Part shown: positions 8,558-17,679 of the stretch, piece by piece
Numbering within the stretch: the stretch's first letter is position 1
Layout: every line of letters starts with the position of its first letter
DNA from: CAWCUK01 sp963798775
Lineage (GTDB): Bacteria > Bacteroidota > Ignavibacteria > Ignavibacteriales > Ignavibacteriaceae
NCBI GenBank assembly: GCA_963798775.1
Contig: CAWCUK010000001.1
Location: 1,805,903-1,869,902, forward strand
Reading direction: 5' to 3'
DNA: 64,000 nt
Notes under the pieces: model-generated
Databases searched by the model: none
Seen by the model: only the letters and a program-made list of their open reading frames with translations
Told to the model about the DNA's origin: nothing
Made by a program: the position numbers and the translations under genes

Positions 8558-10033
8558 ATGCATAAAATTGTAGTATTAAATAATCCCAAAGATTGGGATA
8601 TAAATTTTGACGACGTTGAAATAGTTCAAGCGAAAGCTTATTTAACTGACCCGGTTTATTCCGAAATGCAAAATGCGCGTGTATTTAATTTATGCCGCTC
8701 ATATCGATACCAGAGCACCGGATATTATGTTTCACTTTTAGCCGAAGCACGAGGGCACCGTTCGTTCCCGAATATTTCAACTTTACAGGATATTAAATCT
8801 AAAACCTTAATTAGAGTAATATCAGATGATATTGATGAATTGATACAAAAAAGCCTTTCCAAGATTCAATCGAAAGATTTTATTTTAAGCATTTATTTCG
8901 GACATAATGTAGCCAAACAGTATGAAAAATTAAGTACACAACTTTATAATCTTTTTCAAGCTCCTTTATTAAGGGCACATTTCACTTATAACAAAAAATG
9001 GATACTTCAGCAAATTTCCCCTATTACTTTAAATGAAATTCCGGAGCATCATAAACCTTATATTGAAGATTTCGCCAAATCTTATTTTTCTAAAAAAAGA
9101 TATTCTGCGATTAAAATACAAAGGGCTCAATACGATTTAGCCATTTTGGTTAACCATGCTGAAAAGTTACCGCCGAGTAATGAGAAGGCAATCGAAAAAT
9201 TTATTAGTGCCGGTGAAAGTCTAGGAATAAGATCGGAAATTATAACTAAGGATGATTTTAACAGGATACCTGAATTTGACGCTTTATTTATTCGTGAAAC
9301 TACCACTGTAAATAACCATACATATCGATTTTCAAGAAGAGCTCTTGCGGAAGGTCTTGCGGTTATTGACGATCCATGGTCAATTCTTCAATGTACAAAT
9401 AAAGTTTATTTAGCGGAAGCATTAACCAAAGCAAAAATACCAATTCCTAAAACTGTAATTGTTCATAAAGATAATTTGGATTCTGTGGAAGAAGAACTTG
9501 GTTTACCCTGCGTATTAAAACAGCCGGATAGTTCATTTTCACAAGGTGTAGTAAAAGTAAATGACCGTGAACAGCTGAAAATTGAATTAGAAAAACTGCT
9601 GGAAGATTCAGAATTAATTATCGCCCAGGAATTTACTCCAACCGATTTTGACTGGAGAATAGGAGTGCTGGACGGCGAACCATTATTCGCGTGTAAATAT
9701 TTTATGGCAAAAGATCATTGGCAGATTTATAATTGGAACGGCAATGACGCAGAAACAGATTACGGGAATTATTCTACTCTTCCGATTAATAAAGTCCCTA
9801 AGAAAATATTATCAACAGCGCTTAAAGCCGCTCATCAAATAGGCGAAGGATTATACGGTGTTGATTTAAAACAAATTGACGATAATGTAATGGTTATAGA
9901 AGTGAATGATAACCCTTCGATAGACGCCGGAGTGGAAGATAAAATTTTAAAAGATGATTTATATTTAACTATAATGCAATCCTTTAAAGAGAGAATTGAG
10001 CGGATAAGAAAAAGTAAGGAACTGCATATATGA
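8558..10033 (+). CDS. RimK-like ATP-grasp ligase with RLAN-type N-terminal domain
   Basis: 491 residues. About 1-190 match the RimK-like ATP-grasp N-terminal style (AKAYLTDPVYSEMQNARVFN, YRYQSTGYYVSLLAEARGH). About 270-480 form the ATP-grasp domain: PIPKTVIVHKDN, GLPCVLKQPDSSFSQGV, ELIIAQEFTPTDFDWRIGVL, and the metal-binding VMVIEVNDNPSIDAG. ATP-grasp enzymes join a carboxylate to an amine through an acyl-phosphate; RimK adds Glu to ribosomal protein S6. Here the operon partners point to a small-molecule or peptide substrate. The stop overlaps the next start as ATGA, so the two are translationally coupled. Confidence 0.92.
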   Translation: MHKIVVLNNPKDWDINFDDVEIVQAKAYLTDPVYSEMQNARVFNLCRSYRYQSTGYYVSLLAEARGHRSFPNISTLQDIKSKTLIRVISDDIDELIQKSLSKIQSKDFILSIYFGHNVAKQYEKLSTQLYNLFQAPLLRAHFTYNKKWILQQISPITLNEIPEHHKPYIEDFAKSYFSKKRYSAIKIQRAQYDLAILVNHAEKLPPSNEKAIEKFISAGESLGIRSEIITKDDFNRIPEFDALFIRETTTVNNHTYRFSRRALAEGLAVIDDPWSILQCTNKVYLAEALTKAKIPIPKTVIVHKDNLDSVEEELGLPCVLKQPDSSFSQGVVKVNDREQLKIELEKLLEDSELIIAQEFTPTDFDWRIGVLDGEPLFACKYFMAKDHWQIYNWNGNDAETDYGNYSTLPINKVPKKILSTALKAAHQIGEGLYGVDLKQIDDNVMVIEVNDNPSIDAGVEDKILKDDLYLTIMQSFKERIERIRKSKELHI

Positions 10034-11265
10034 TTCTACATCTTTTCGACGGATTCGGTGTTGAACTTGAATATATGATTGTTGACCGGAATACATTAAA
10101 AGTAAAACCGATTTCGGATAAATTAATTTTTGCGGTAGCAAAAGAGTATGTCTCTGATGTTGAATTTGATGAAATAGGCTGGTCAAACGAACTGGTTCTG
10201 CATGTAATAGAATTAAAAACAAACGGTCCCGCAAAAAAATTAGAAGGGCTTGATGAATTATTTCTAGCTCAAATAAAAAATATTAATTCTATTTTAAAAG
10301 AAGAAAACGCTAAACTGCTTCCTACGGGGGCACACCCATTTATGGAGCCTTTGGAGGAGACGAAACTCTGGCCTCATGATTATAATATTGTTTATGAAAC
10401 TTATAATAAAATTTTCGATTGCCGCGGCCACGGCTGGGCTAACTTACAGAGCGTTCATTTAAATCTTCCTTTTTATAACGATGAAGAATTTGAGAAACTG
10501 CATGCGGCCGTGAGAATTTTACTTCCAATTATGCCGGCTCTCTGCGCAAGCACTCCGTTTTTGGAATGTAAAGCAACAGGGTTTCTTGATTCACGGCTGG
10601 AAATTTACAGAAACAATCAAAAAAAAATTCCTTCAATCGCGGGAGCGGTTATTCCCGAGCCAGTTTTTTCAAAAAATGAATATGAAGAAAAAATATTCAA
10701 ACGAATATTTGCCGATATAGCGCCTTTTGATAAAGAAGAAATTCTTCAAGATGAATGGCTGAATTCCCGCGGCGCTATTGCAAGATTTCAAAGAAATACA
10801 ATTGAAATAAGAATATTAGATATACAAGAATGCCCCGCCGCTGATATTGCAATAATCTCCATGTTTATAGAAGTCATAAAAATGCTGATATCAGAAAAAT
10901 TTTCATCTTTAGAAGAACAGAAGAAATGGAATGAGAATGATCTTTCCCAAATATTTTTGGAAGTAATTAAAAACGCAGAAAATTCAGTTATAAAGAACAA
11001 AGAATATTTGCGGCTCTTCGGCTGCAATAATAAATCTGAAATAAGTGCCGGTGATCTCTGGCGGCATATTGTTGGGGACATCAAACGGCAAAGCCATGAG
11101 CAAAATCATTTTTGGATAAGCCGCGTTGATTTAATTTTAACAGAAGGAACTTTAGCAACACGTATTTTAAAAGCGGCTAAGGGTAATTTTTCACTTGAAA
11201 ATATTATAAAAATCTATAATCAATTGTCTGAATGTTTAGCAACCAATGAAATGTTTATGCAATGA
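10030..11265 (+). CDS. GCS2-type glutamate-cysteine ligase family protein
   Basis: 411 residues, related to the carboxylate-amine ligase / plant-type glutamate-cysteine ligase family. Characteristic pieces are the ATP/metal-binding VELEYMIVD at the start, TNGPAKKL, LLPTGAHPFMEP, HLNLPFYNDEEFEK, and FLDSRLEIYRNNQ, then IEIRILDIQECPAAD. These enzymes form amide bonds using ATP, classically gamma-Glu-Cys. No glutathione synthetase is nearby, so the pathway is probably not glutathione. ATGA overlaps at both ends (10030-10033 and 11262-11265) place it firmly between the ATP-grasp ligase and the amidohydrolase in one operon. Confidence 0.9.
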   Translation: MILHLFDGFGVELEYMIVDRNTLKVKPISDKLIFAVAKEYVSDVEFDEIGWSNELVLHVIELKTNGPAKKLEGLDELFLAQIKNINSILKEENAKLLPTGAHPFMEPLEETKLWPHDYNIVYETYNKIFDCRGHGWANLQSVHLNLPFYNDEEFEKLHAAVRILLPIMPALCASTPFLECKATGFLDSRLEIYRNNQKKIPSIAGAVIPEPVFSKNEYEEKIFKRIFADIAPFDKEEILQDEWLNSRGAIARFQRNTIEIRILDIQECPAADIAIISMFIEVIKMLISEKFSSLEEQKKWNENDLSQIFLEVIKNAENSVIKNKEYLRLFGCNNKSEISAGDLWRHIVGDIKRQSHEQNHFWISRVDLILTEGTLATRILKAAKGNFSLENIIKIYNQLSECLATNEMFMQ

Positions 11266-11963
11266 TAAATAAAGTTGTAGTAACTTGTGAACACGGCGGA
11301 AATGAAATACCCGGCGAATATGAAAAATTATTTCATAACTATCGTGAGCTTTTAAAATCCCACCGCGGATTTGATCCCGGCGCGCTAGATTTGGCAAAGA
11401 AGATTAATGAAAATGCGGGTGATTATTTCTTCTACTCAACTACAAGCCGTCTGCTGGTTGAGTTAAATAGATCTTTACATCATCCAAATTTATTTTCGGT
11501 TGTTACTTTTCCTTTAGCTAAAGAAACAAAAAACAAAATTTTATTGCAGTATTATGATCCGTACCGAAATGAAGTTGAAAATAAAATTTGTGAACTAATT
11601 GAAGCCGGAAATAAAATTCTTCATCTTTCGGTTCACACCTTTACCCCGGTTTTAGATGAACAGGAGCGAAAAGCCGATATCGGCCTTCTATTTGATTCGG
11701 CGCGTAAAAAAGAAAAAGCATTCTGCAAACAGTGGAAGTTAAAAATGACGGATTTCTGTAAAGATTTCAAAATTCGATTTAATTATCCTTATCTTGGTTC
11801 TGCTGACGGATTTACAACAGCTTTAAGAAAAAAGTTTATAAGTGAGAACTATATCGGAATTGAGCTGGAGGTAAACCAAAAATTTATCTTCAAGGAAAAA
11901 AGAAATTACGGAAAGTTAGAAAGTTGTATTAGCGATTCGTTAAAAGCTGCTTTAAATCCTTAA
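11262..11963 (+). CDS. N-formylglutamate amidohydrolase family protein
   Basis: 233 residues, cytoplasmic. Family motifs are in order: VVVTCEHGGNEIP, the KSHRGFDPGALDLA block, TTSRLLVELNRSLHHP, and HLSVHTFTPVLD, which carry the expected zinc-binding and catalytic His/Glu/Arg residues. The classical enzyme releases formate from N-formylglutamate at the end of histidine degradation, but no hut genes are present. In this operon, with two amide-forming ligases and a thiol peptidase, it more likely hydrolyses or edits a gamma-glutamyl-like or N-acyl amide. Its start overlaps the GCS2 stop by 4 bases. Confidence 0.9.
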   Translation: MINKVVVTCEHGGNEIPGEYEKLFHNYRELLKSHRGFDPGALDLAKKINENAGDYFFYSTTSRLLVELNRSLHHPNLFSVVTFPLAKETKNKILLQYYDPYRNEVENKICELIEAGNKILHLSVHTFTPVLDEQERKADIGLLFDSARKKEKAFCKQWKLKMTDFCKDFKIRFNYPYLGSADGFTTALRKKFISENYIGIELEVNQKFIFKEKRNYGKLESCISDSLKAALNP

Positions 11964-11966
11964 TAT

Positions 11967-12392
11967 ATGAAAAAATTATTTTTACTGATATTTTTTGCCG
12001 CTTCAAATATTGCTTTTATCGCAAAAGCGGAAGAGCCTGATTCAACCGCTTTAAAAATTGTAACGCACCAAGTAGAAGCTTTCAATCAGCATGATATTAA
12101 TGAATATCTTAAAAACTATTCTGATTCAATTAAAATTTATATTTACCCTGATTCACTTATTTTAGTCGGTAAAAATAAACTGCGTCAAATTTATAAAACC
12201 TTATTTTCTAATGTACCCGAACTACAAAAAAAAATAATAGCGACTATTTTAACGGGCAATTATGTAATAATGAAAGAAGAGCAAACAGGTTTTCCCGACG
12301 CGGATGTTATAAATTCAGTGGTTATTTATGAAGTTAAAAATAAGATGATTGTGACGGTTTGGTATTTATCTAAAGATGAACGAATATACTAG
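11967..12392 (+). CDS. exported SnoaL/NTF2-like protein
   Basis: 141 residues with a signal peptide (Lys-rich start, hydrophobic stretch, cleavage near IAKAEE). The mature part has an NTF2-like cone layout: a first helix with VTHQVEAFNQHDINEYLKNYSDSI, GKNKLRQIYKTLFS, then paired strands ending VWYLSKDERIY. The fold is shared by SnoaL-like cyclases, ketosteroid isomerases and many ligand-binding proteins; no catalytic residues can be assigned. It starts 3 bases after the amidohydrolase stop, so it may be the last gene of the amidoligase operon, acting in the periplasm. A terminator follows. Confidence 0.7.
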   Translation: MKKLFLLIFFAASNIAFIAKAEEPDSTALKIVTHQVEAFNQHDINEYLKNYSDSIKIYIYPDSLILVGKNKLRQIYKTLFSNVPELQKKIIATILTGNYVIMKEEQTGFPDADVINSVVIYEVKNKMIVTVWYLSKDERIY

Positions 12393-12417
12393 CTTTATTT
12401 ATTGATCAAACAAAACC

Positions 12418-12448
12418 AAAAGAGGCACTATTGCTAATGCCTCTTTTT
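12418..12448. terminator. bidirectional rho-independent terminator
   Basis: AAAAGAGGCA (12418-12427) pairs with TGCCTCTTTT (12438-12447) around a 10-nt loop. Ending in T/A runs on both strands, it separates the convergent NTF2-like and DUF4234 genes. Confidence 0.88.
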
Positions 12449-12453
12449 AATTA

Positions 12454-12801
12454 CTAATTATTAGCGAAAGTAGGATTTTGCTGTGCTCTTTTATTCAGAT
12501 CAATTTGAACTATAAACCAAACAGCGGGTGAAAATACCAGCCATAACACAAACATAAGCCATCTGTTAAAATTTTCTTTAGAAATTTTTTCGTACAGCTC
12601 GCTGAACTTATATAGAGAATAAATCTGTGCTATCGGAATAAATAATAAAACAGTCCATAAAGCCGGCTGCGCTTGGTCATCCTGCGCAATTCCTTTCATT
12701 TCTTCCGATATAACATAAAACCAGTAAATACTATAGATTCCGAATGTAACTATTGTTAATAAAATTTGTGCAATCATATTTCGTTCTTTAATTTGCATCA
12801 T
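12454..12801 (-). CDS. DUF4234-like small membrane protein
   Basis: 115 residues with three or four membrane segments. The first, ILLTIVTFGIYSIYWFYVIS, carries the GIY-x-IYWFY pattern typical of DUF4234. The later ones are LWTVLLFIPIAQIYSLYKF and WLMFVLWLVFSPAVWFIVQ, followed by a short polar tail (NKRAQQNPTFANN). A strong AGGAGGAAT ribosome site lies directly before the ATG pair. Function unknown. It is transcribed leftward toward the terminator shared with the NTF2-like gene and divergently from the small 31-residue frame. Confidence 0.8.
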   Translation of the reverse strand: MMQIKERNMIAQILLTIVTFGIYSIYWFYVISEEMKGIAQDDQAQPALWTVLLFIPIAQIYSLYKFSELYEKISKENFNRWLMFVLWLVFSPAVWFIVQIDLNKRAQQNPTFANN

Positions 12802-12904
12802 TCCTCCTAAAATTTTGAATGGCAGATAAATTGGGTGCTTTGAAAATAATTAAAAGAAGTTTAGAGTAAAATAAAAAAATAAGATTTATTAAAATATTTT
12901 AAAA

Positions 12905-13000
12905 ATGAAATTTAAAAGAATACTTCAAATTATTATTGTAGTTATAATAGTCGGATTGTTCATCTGGCAGATTAGTTTGGGCAAATGCCCTGTCCCTTAG
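12905..13000 (+). CDS. putative 31-residue single-span membrane protein
   Basis: ATG at 12905 opens a 31-codon frame ending in TAG at 12998-13000. It encodes three basic residues near the start, a strongly hydrophobic span (IIIVVIIVGLFIWQIS), and a short tail GKCPVP. Such an N-in single-span layout with a Cys-Pro tail is plausible for a real small membrane protein. The case is weak: there is no good ribosome site and AT-rich DNA gives hydrophobic frames by chance. It lies in the 273-base gap before the PAP2 gene. Confidence 0.4.
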   Translation: MKFKRILQIIIVVIIVGLFIWQISLGKCPVP

Positions 13001-13074
13001 CGCGAATTTGTTAATTAGATAAATACAATTTATCAACTTTTACATTAAATTATAGTCAAAAACAAAAAGAAAAA

Positions 13075-13794
13075 ATGAACCGGAAAATATCCTCCTTTAA
13101 AAATTTTTTAGAAAGAAAAGGTTTAACTGAAATAAAGGTACTTCTTCTCTTTTTTATTATTCTCGGAGGAATATTAATATTTGCGATAATCGCCAATCAA
13201 GTTGAAATAGGCGGGACACAAAAATTTGACGACTGGATTTTAACTTCATTAAGAAAAACCAATCAACTGGGCAAACCGATAGGCCCGGGCTGGCTTCAGC
13301 TTGTAATGCGCGATATTACCGCTATGGGAGGCGCTACCGTAGTAACATTAATTACGCTAATAGTATCCATTTTTTTGCTGCTTAAGAAAAAGTATTTTAC
13401 TCTTTTGCTGGTAATTTTAGCGACTGTTGGAGGAGCAATTTTAGGTTTAGTATTAAAAGAAATATTCGCCCGCCAAAGGCCGGATATAGCTTTCCGTTTA
13501 ATGAAAGAAAATTCTTTAAGCTTTCCAAGCGGTCATTCAATGATGTCGGCAATTGTCTATTTATCTTTGGGTGCGCTTTTAGCCAGAATGGAAGACGAAA
13601 GAATAATAAAGGTTTACATTATTAGTGTTGCCATGTTTTTGTCTTTAATTATTGGTTTAAGCAGGATTTATTTGGGTGTGCATTATCCTACCGATGTTCT
13701 TGCCGGCTGGGTAATAGGAACTGTTTGGGCATCTTTCTGCTGGTTTATTGTTTGGTATATTGAAAGTCAGCGGTTTAATAATTTGAAGCAATAA
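13075..13794 (+). CDS. PAP2-family membrane phosphatase
   Basis: 239 residues with about six membrane spans. The three phosphatase motifs are complete: K128-EIFARQ-R135-P136, P151-SGH154, and SR197 to H203 (SRIYLGVHYPTDVLAG). Enzymes of this type remove phosphate from lipids such as phosphatidic acid, phosphatidylglycerol phosphate or undecaprenyl pyrophosphate at the membrane surface; which lipid cannot be told from sequence. It is followed after 27 bases by a rhomboid protease on the same strand, probably co-transcribed. Confidence 0.93.
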   Translation: MNRKISSFKNFLERKGLTEIKVLLLFFIILGGILIFAIIANQVEIGGTQKFDDWILTSLRKTNQLGKPIGPGWLQLVMRDITAMGGATVVTLITLIVSIFLLLKKKYFTLLLVILATVGGAILGLVLKEIFARQRPDIAFRLMKENSLSFPSGHSMMSAIVYLSLGALLARMEDERIIKVYIISVAMFLSLIIGLSRIYLGVHYPTDVLAGWVIGTVWASFCWFIVWYIESQRFNNLKQ

Positions 13795-13821
13795 ATTTTA
13801 ATAGGGGAAAAGTTTCTATTT

Positions 13822-14472
13822 ATGAATGAAGAAAAAAGAAGATTCCTTTACAGTATTTTTATTCCTCTAACATTTATTGTGTTTTTGTGGATTTTAAAAA
13901 TCTCCGAAAATATTTTTGATTTTAGTTTAATAAAATACGGTCTATATCCCAGAACTTTACAAGGATTAATCGGAATTCTTTTCAGTCCGTTAATTCATGA
14001 AAATTATCTTCATTTATTCTCTAATTCAATCCCGTTTTTTTTATTGGCTGCCGGTATAATTTATTTTTATCAAAACAGCTCCTCTAAAATTTTCATCTGC
14101 ATATATTTTATTCCGAGTATATTTGTGTGGCTGATTGGCAGATCGGCCTATCATATAGGCGCAAGCGGAATGATATACGGCTTTGTAACTTTCCTTTTTT
14201 TCAGCGGCCTAATAAGACGAGATACACGCTCTGTTGCGCTGGCGCTTATTGTAACCTTTCTTTACGGAAGCTTAATTTGGGGAGTTCTGCCGATTGATAA
14301 ATCTGTTTCCTGGGAAATGCATTTATTCGGTTCTTTAACCGGAATTGTATTGGCAATAGTTTTTCGTAAATCCGATCCGTATAAAAAATATGAATGGGAA
14401 GAGGAGGACGATGAAGTAGATTTAAAAAATTTAGAAATCTCCTATAAAAATGATAAGCGGTTTGAACAATAA
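13822..14472 (+). CDS. rhomboid-family intramembrane serine protease
   Basis: 216 residues, six predicted spans. Features are H64 and N68 in HENYLHLFSNS, catalytic S115 in HIGASGMIYG, and the partner H167 in WEMHLFGSLTGIVLA. It cuts membrane-spanning substrates within the bilayer; the target is unknown. An acidic cytoplasmic tail (EWEEEDDEVD) follows the last span. AGGGG is found 14 bases upstream of the ATG. It lies just downstream of the PAP2 gene, with the tricorn-like protease following on the same strand. Confidence 0.9.
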   Translation: MNEEKRRFLYSIFIPLTFIVFLWILKISENIFDFSLIKYGLYPRTLQGLIGILFSPLIHENYLHLFSNSIPFFLLAAGIIYFYQNSSSKIFICIYFIPSIFVWLIGRSAYHIGASGMIYGFVTFLFFSGLIRRDTRSVALALIVTFLYGSLIWGVLPIDKSVSWEMHLFGSLTGIVLAIVFRKSDPYKKYEWEEEDDEVDLKNLEISYKNDKRFEQ

Positions 14473-14542
14473 CATTTAAATTTTTTATTTTTTATAACTT
14501 TAAATTAATCACTATTCCATTTCACTACGGAGTCCAATCTAA

Positions 14543-17500
14543 ATGAAGAAACTATTTATTTCACTTTTATTTTTACCCGCGATTTTATTCGCGCAGGATA
14601 AACTATATTTTGCTTCCAATCCTACACTAACACCGGAGGGAAAGTTTATTATTTTTACTTATGAGGAAGATCTTTGGAAAGTTCCTTCTGAAGGCGGAAA
14701 TGCTTTTAGGATAAGCGCAATGGAAGGAGTGGAATCAAATCCCCGTGTTTCGCCCGATGGAAATTGGATTGCTTTTACTGGGCGGCAAAGCGGAAATTCC
14801 GATGTTTATTTAATGCCGATAAACGGCGGCAAAATAAAACAGCTTACTTTTAATGATGCCGCCGATGATGTTTCTTCCTGGTCTTGGGATTCAAAAGAAA
14901 TTTATTTTACTTCGGGCCGTTATAATAGAATGACTACTTTTAAAGTTTCTATTGAAGGAAAAACACCGGTAAGATTATTCAGTAATTATTTTAACTGGAT
15001 TCATAATTTTGTAATAAATCCAAAATCCGGTGAATATATTTTTAATGAATCCTGGGAAAGTTCAATATTTGCTAACAGAAAAAGATACAAAGGCGATTTT
15101 AATCCCGATATAAAATCATATAATCCGAAGACAAAAGAATTTAAACTATTAACGACTTATAACGGTAAGGATTTTTGGCCAACTGTAGATGAAAACGGAG
15201 ATATATATTTTGTTTCCGATGAAGCTAATGATGAATATAACCTTTATACTTTTGAAAGCGGAAATAAAAAGCAGCTTACCTCTTTTAACACCTCAATAAA
15301 GGAGCCGCAAGTTAGCGCGAACGGTAAATTTGTAGTTTTCCAAAAAGATTATCAAATATATTTGTATGATACCGCGGTAAAAAAAGCTGAACTGGTAAAA
15401 ATTAATCTCCCCGAAAATAATACACTGGCCAAACAACAAAGCTTTAATGTTAAAGGCAAAATTACCGCGTTTGATGTTTCTCCTGATGAAAAGAAAATTG
15501 CTTTTGTTTCAAGAGGCGGATTATTTGTTTCCGATATTGAAGGTAAATTTGTTAAGCAGATAAATACCGCTCCCGAAGGACGAGTAACGGAAGTTTTCTG
15601 GATCGATAGTTTAAATTTACTATACAATGAAACTGTAAGCGGCTGGTTGAATTTATTTACTGTAAAAGCCGACGGAGCAGGTCAGGAAAAACAATTAACC
15701 TTTGATGAAAGAAATGACAAGCAAATTTCTTTAAATAATAAAAAAACTAAAGCGGCATATATAAGCGGCAGAGATAAATTAATGTTGATTGATTTGAAAA
15801 CGCAAAAATCAGAACCTATTGTAACCGATGAGTTTTGGGCGCTGGAATCTTCCGTTCCCCATTTTTCTCCGGATGATAATAATATAGTTTATAACGCTCA
15901 CCGCGATTTTGAGCAGGATATTTTCATTTATAATATTGACTCAAAAAAAAGTATAAACATCACTAACACCGGTGTAACTGAAACTGAACCATTTTGGTCG
16001 CCGGACGGAAAGTATATTTATTTCGCGTCAGATCGGTATAAACCTTCATATCCTTATGGTTTTGAAGCGGCAAAACTTTATAGAATTTCCTTAGAAAATT
16101 TTGATAAAGAATTTAAATCCGACCGTTTTGACGATATATTTTCCAAAGATAAAAAGGAAGACTCTGCTTTGGTTAAAATTAATTATGAGGATATACGCGA
16201 CCGATGGGAGGAACTTACTAACGCAAAAGGTAATCAGCTTTCGCCATACGTAATAAACGATCATGATGAAACGACAGTCCTTTATATTTCTAATCAGGAC
16301 GGCGACGATTATCTTCTTTATAAAGCTTCTATCAAACCTTTCGATAAAATCGTTTATAAAAAGTTTGAAGATCTAAAATCCGACGGTTTGCGAATTTCAA
16401 AAGGAGGAAAGAAATATTTTATTCTTGCCGACGGAAATATAAATGAACTTGATCTAAAAGGCGCTGCGGCAAAAAAAATTGAGATCAATTATAACTTCAG
16501 CAGAAATTTAAAAGATGAATTTAACCAGATGTTTTATGAAACATGGACAAATTTAGACGAGAATTATTATGATGAAAACTTCCACGGAGTAAATTGGGAA
16601 AAAATTAGAGATGAATACGCAAGATTTTTACCGTATCTAAATTCACGCGCCGATCTCCGTCAACTATTAAATGATATGCTCGGAGAATTGAATTCATCGC
16701 ACCAGGGCTTTAGATCAAGCGGAGAAGAAGAAAAAACTTTTTATAAATTCTCTACTCTTGAACCGGGGATTATTTTTTATGATAACAAACCTTTTATTGT
16801 TAAACATGTTGTTAAAAATTCACCGGCCGATAAATTCGGGAAGGATATTAAAGAAGGCGATGAATTGGTTTCGGTAAACGGAAAAAAAATAGATAAAAAT
16901 AAAAATAGAGAAGAATACTTTTTATCTCCTTCAAGAGAAGAAGAAGTTATTTTAACTTTTGCAAGAAGCGGTAAAAATTATCAAGTTAAACTTCATCCGG
17001 AAACTACCGGCCAATTAAATAACCAGTTGTATGATGAGTGGATTGAAAGTAACAGGAAATATGTAGAAGAAAAAAGCGATAATAAAATTGCTTATGTGTA
17101 TATGAAAAATATGTCGGGAGGAAGTTTAAATGATTTTCTTTTGGAAATGACTTCACGTGCGAGAAATAAGGAAGGTTTAATCTTAGACTTAAGATACAAC
17201 ACCGGCGGAAATATGCATGACGAAGTACTTCAGTTTCTAAGTCAGCGTCCGTATTTAAAATGGAAATATCGTGAAGGCAAATTTACTCTTCAGCCGAATT
17301 TTTATCCGTCAGCTCACCCTATTGTTCTCTTAGTTAACGAGCAAACTTTAAGTGACGCGGAAATGACTTCAACAGGATTTAAGGCTTTAGGATTGGGAAA
17401 AATTATAGGAACCGAAACATACAGATGGATAATTTTTACTTCCGGTAACTCTTTAGTTGACGGATCATTTTATCGCCTTCCTTCCTGGGGATGTTATACT

Positions 17501-17635
17501 CTTGATGGAAAAGACATTGAAAAAAATGGAGTTGAACCGGATATTTATGTGAAGACAAATTTTAAGGACAGAGTTGAAGGAAAAGATCCCCAATTAGATA
17601 AAGCGATTGAAACGGTAAAAGCAGAAATGAAATAA
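14543..17635 (+). CDS. exported tricorn-like S41 peptidase
   Basis: 1030 residues. The signal peptide is cleaved near LFAQDK. About 20-640 form TolB/WD40-like beta-propeller repeats (FIIFTYEEDLWKVPSEGGN, VSPDGNWIAFTG, FSPDDNNIVYNAH, FWSPDGKYIYFASDR). Then come a helical cap with LNSSHQG, which supplies the likely catalytic His, a PDZ domain (SPADKFGKDIKEGDELVSVN), and the S41 core with ILDLRYNTGGNMHD and the Ser region NEQTLSDAEMT. Tricorn proteases degrade peptides released by other proteases; the export signal places this one outside the cytoplasm. A normal length and complete motif set suggest it is active. Confidence 0.93.
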   Translation: MKKLFISLLFLPAILFAQDKLYFASNPTLTPEGKFIIFTYEEDLWKVPSEGGNAFRISAMEGVESNPRVSPDGNWIAFTGRQSGNSDVYLMPINGGKIKQLTFNDAADDVSSWSWDSKEIYFTSGRYNRMTTFKVSIEGKTPVRLFSNYFNWIHNFVINPKSGEYIFNESWESSIFANRKRYKGDFNPDIKSYNPKTKEFKLLTTYNGKDFWPTVDENGDIYFVSDEANDEYNLYTFESGNKKQLTSFNTSIKEPQVSANGKFVVFQKDYQIYLYDTAVKKAELVKINLPENNTLAKQQSFNVKGKITAFDVSPDEKKIAFVSRGGLFVSDIEGKFVKQINTAPEGRVTEVFWIDSLNLLYNETVSGWLNLFTVKADGAGQEKQLTFDERNDKQISLNNKKTKAAYISGRDKLMLIDLKTQKSEPIVTDEFWALESSVPHFSPDDNNIVYNAHRDFEQDIFIYNIDSKKSINITNTGVTETEPFWSPDGKYIYFASDRYKPSYPYGFEAAKLYRISLENFDKEFKSDRFDDIFSKDKKEDSALVKINYEDIRDRWEELTNAKGNQLSPYVINDHDETTVLYISNQDGDDYLLYKASIKPFDKIVYKKFEDLKSDGLRISKGGKKYFILADGNINELDLKGAAAKKIEINYNFSRNLKDEFNQMFYETWTNLDENYYDENFHGVNWEKIRDEYARFLPYLNSRADLRQLLNDMLGELNSSHQGFRSSGEEEKTFYKFSTLEPGIIFYDNKPFIVKHVVKNSPADKFGKDIKEGDELVSVNGKKIDKNKNREEYFLSPSREEEVILTFARSGKNYQVKLHPETTGQLNNQLYDEWIESNRKYVEEKSDNKIAYVYMKNMSGGSLNDFLLEMTSRARNKEGLILDLRYNTGGNMHDEVLQFLSQRPYLKWKYREGKFTLQPNFYPSAHPIVLLVNEQTLSDAEMTSTGFKALGLGKIIGTETYRWIIFTSGNSLVDGSFYRLPSWGCYTLDGKDIEKNGVEPDIYVKTNFKDRVEGKDPQLDKAIETVKAEMK

Positions 17636-17641
17636 AAAATT

Positions 17642-17673
17642 AGGAGGCGCCGCGGCGTGGGCGTCTCCTTTAA
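17642..17673. terminator. rho-independent terminator between convergent genes
   Basis: AGGAGGCGC (17642-17650) pairs with GCGTCTCCT (17661-17669), one G-U pair included, followed by TTAAGTTTTTTT. It closes the tricorn-like gene and may also serve the leftward lipoprotein gene. Confidence 0.75.
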
Positions 17674-17679
17674 GTTTTT

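Noticed and set aside
11262..11963. Role in histidine degradation for the N-formylglutamate amidohydrolase-like gene
   Set aside because: No hutH, hutU, hutI or hutF gene is near, and it is translationally coupled to two ligases instead.
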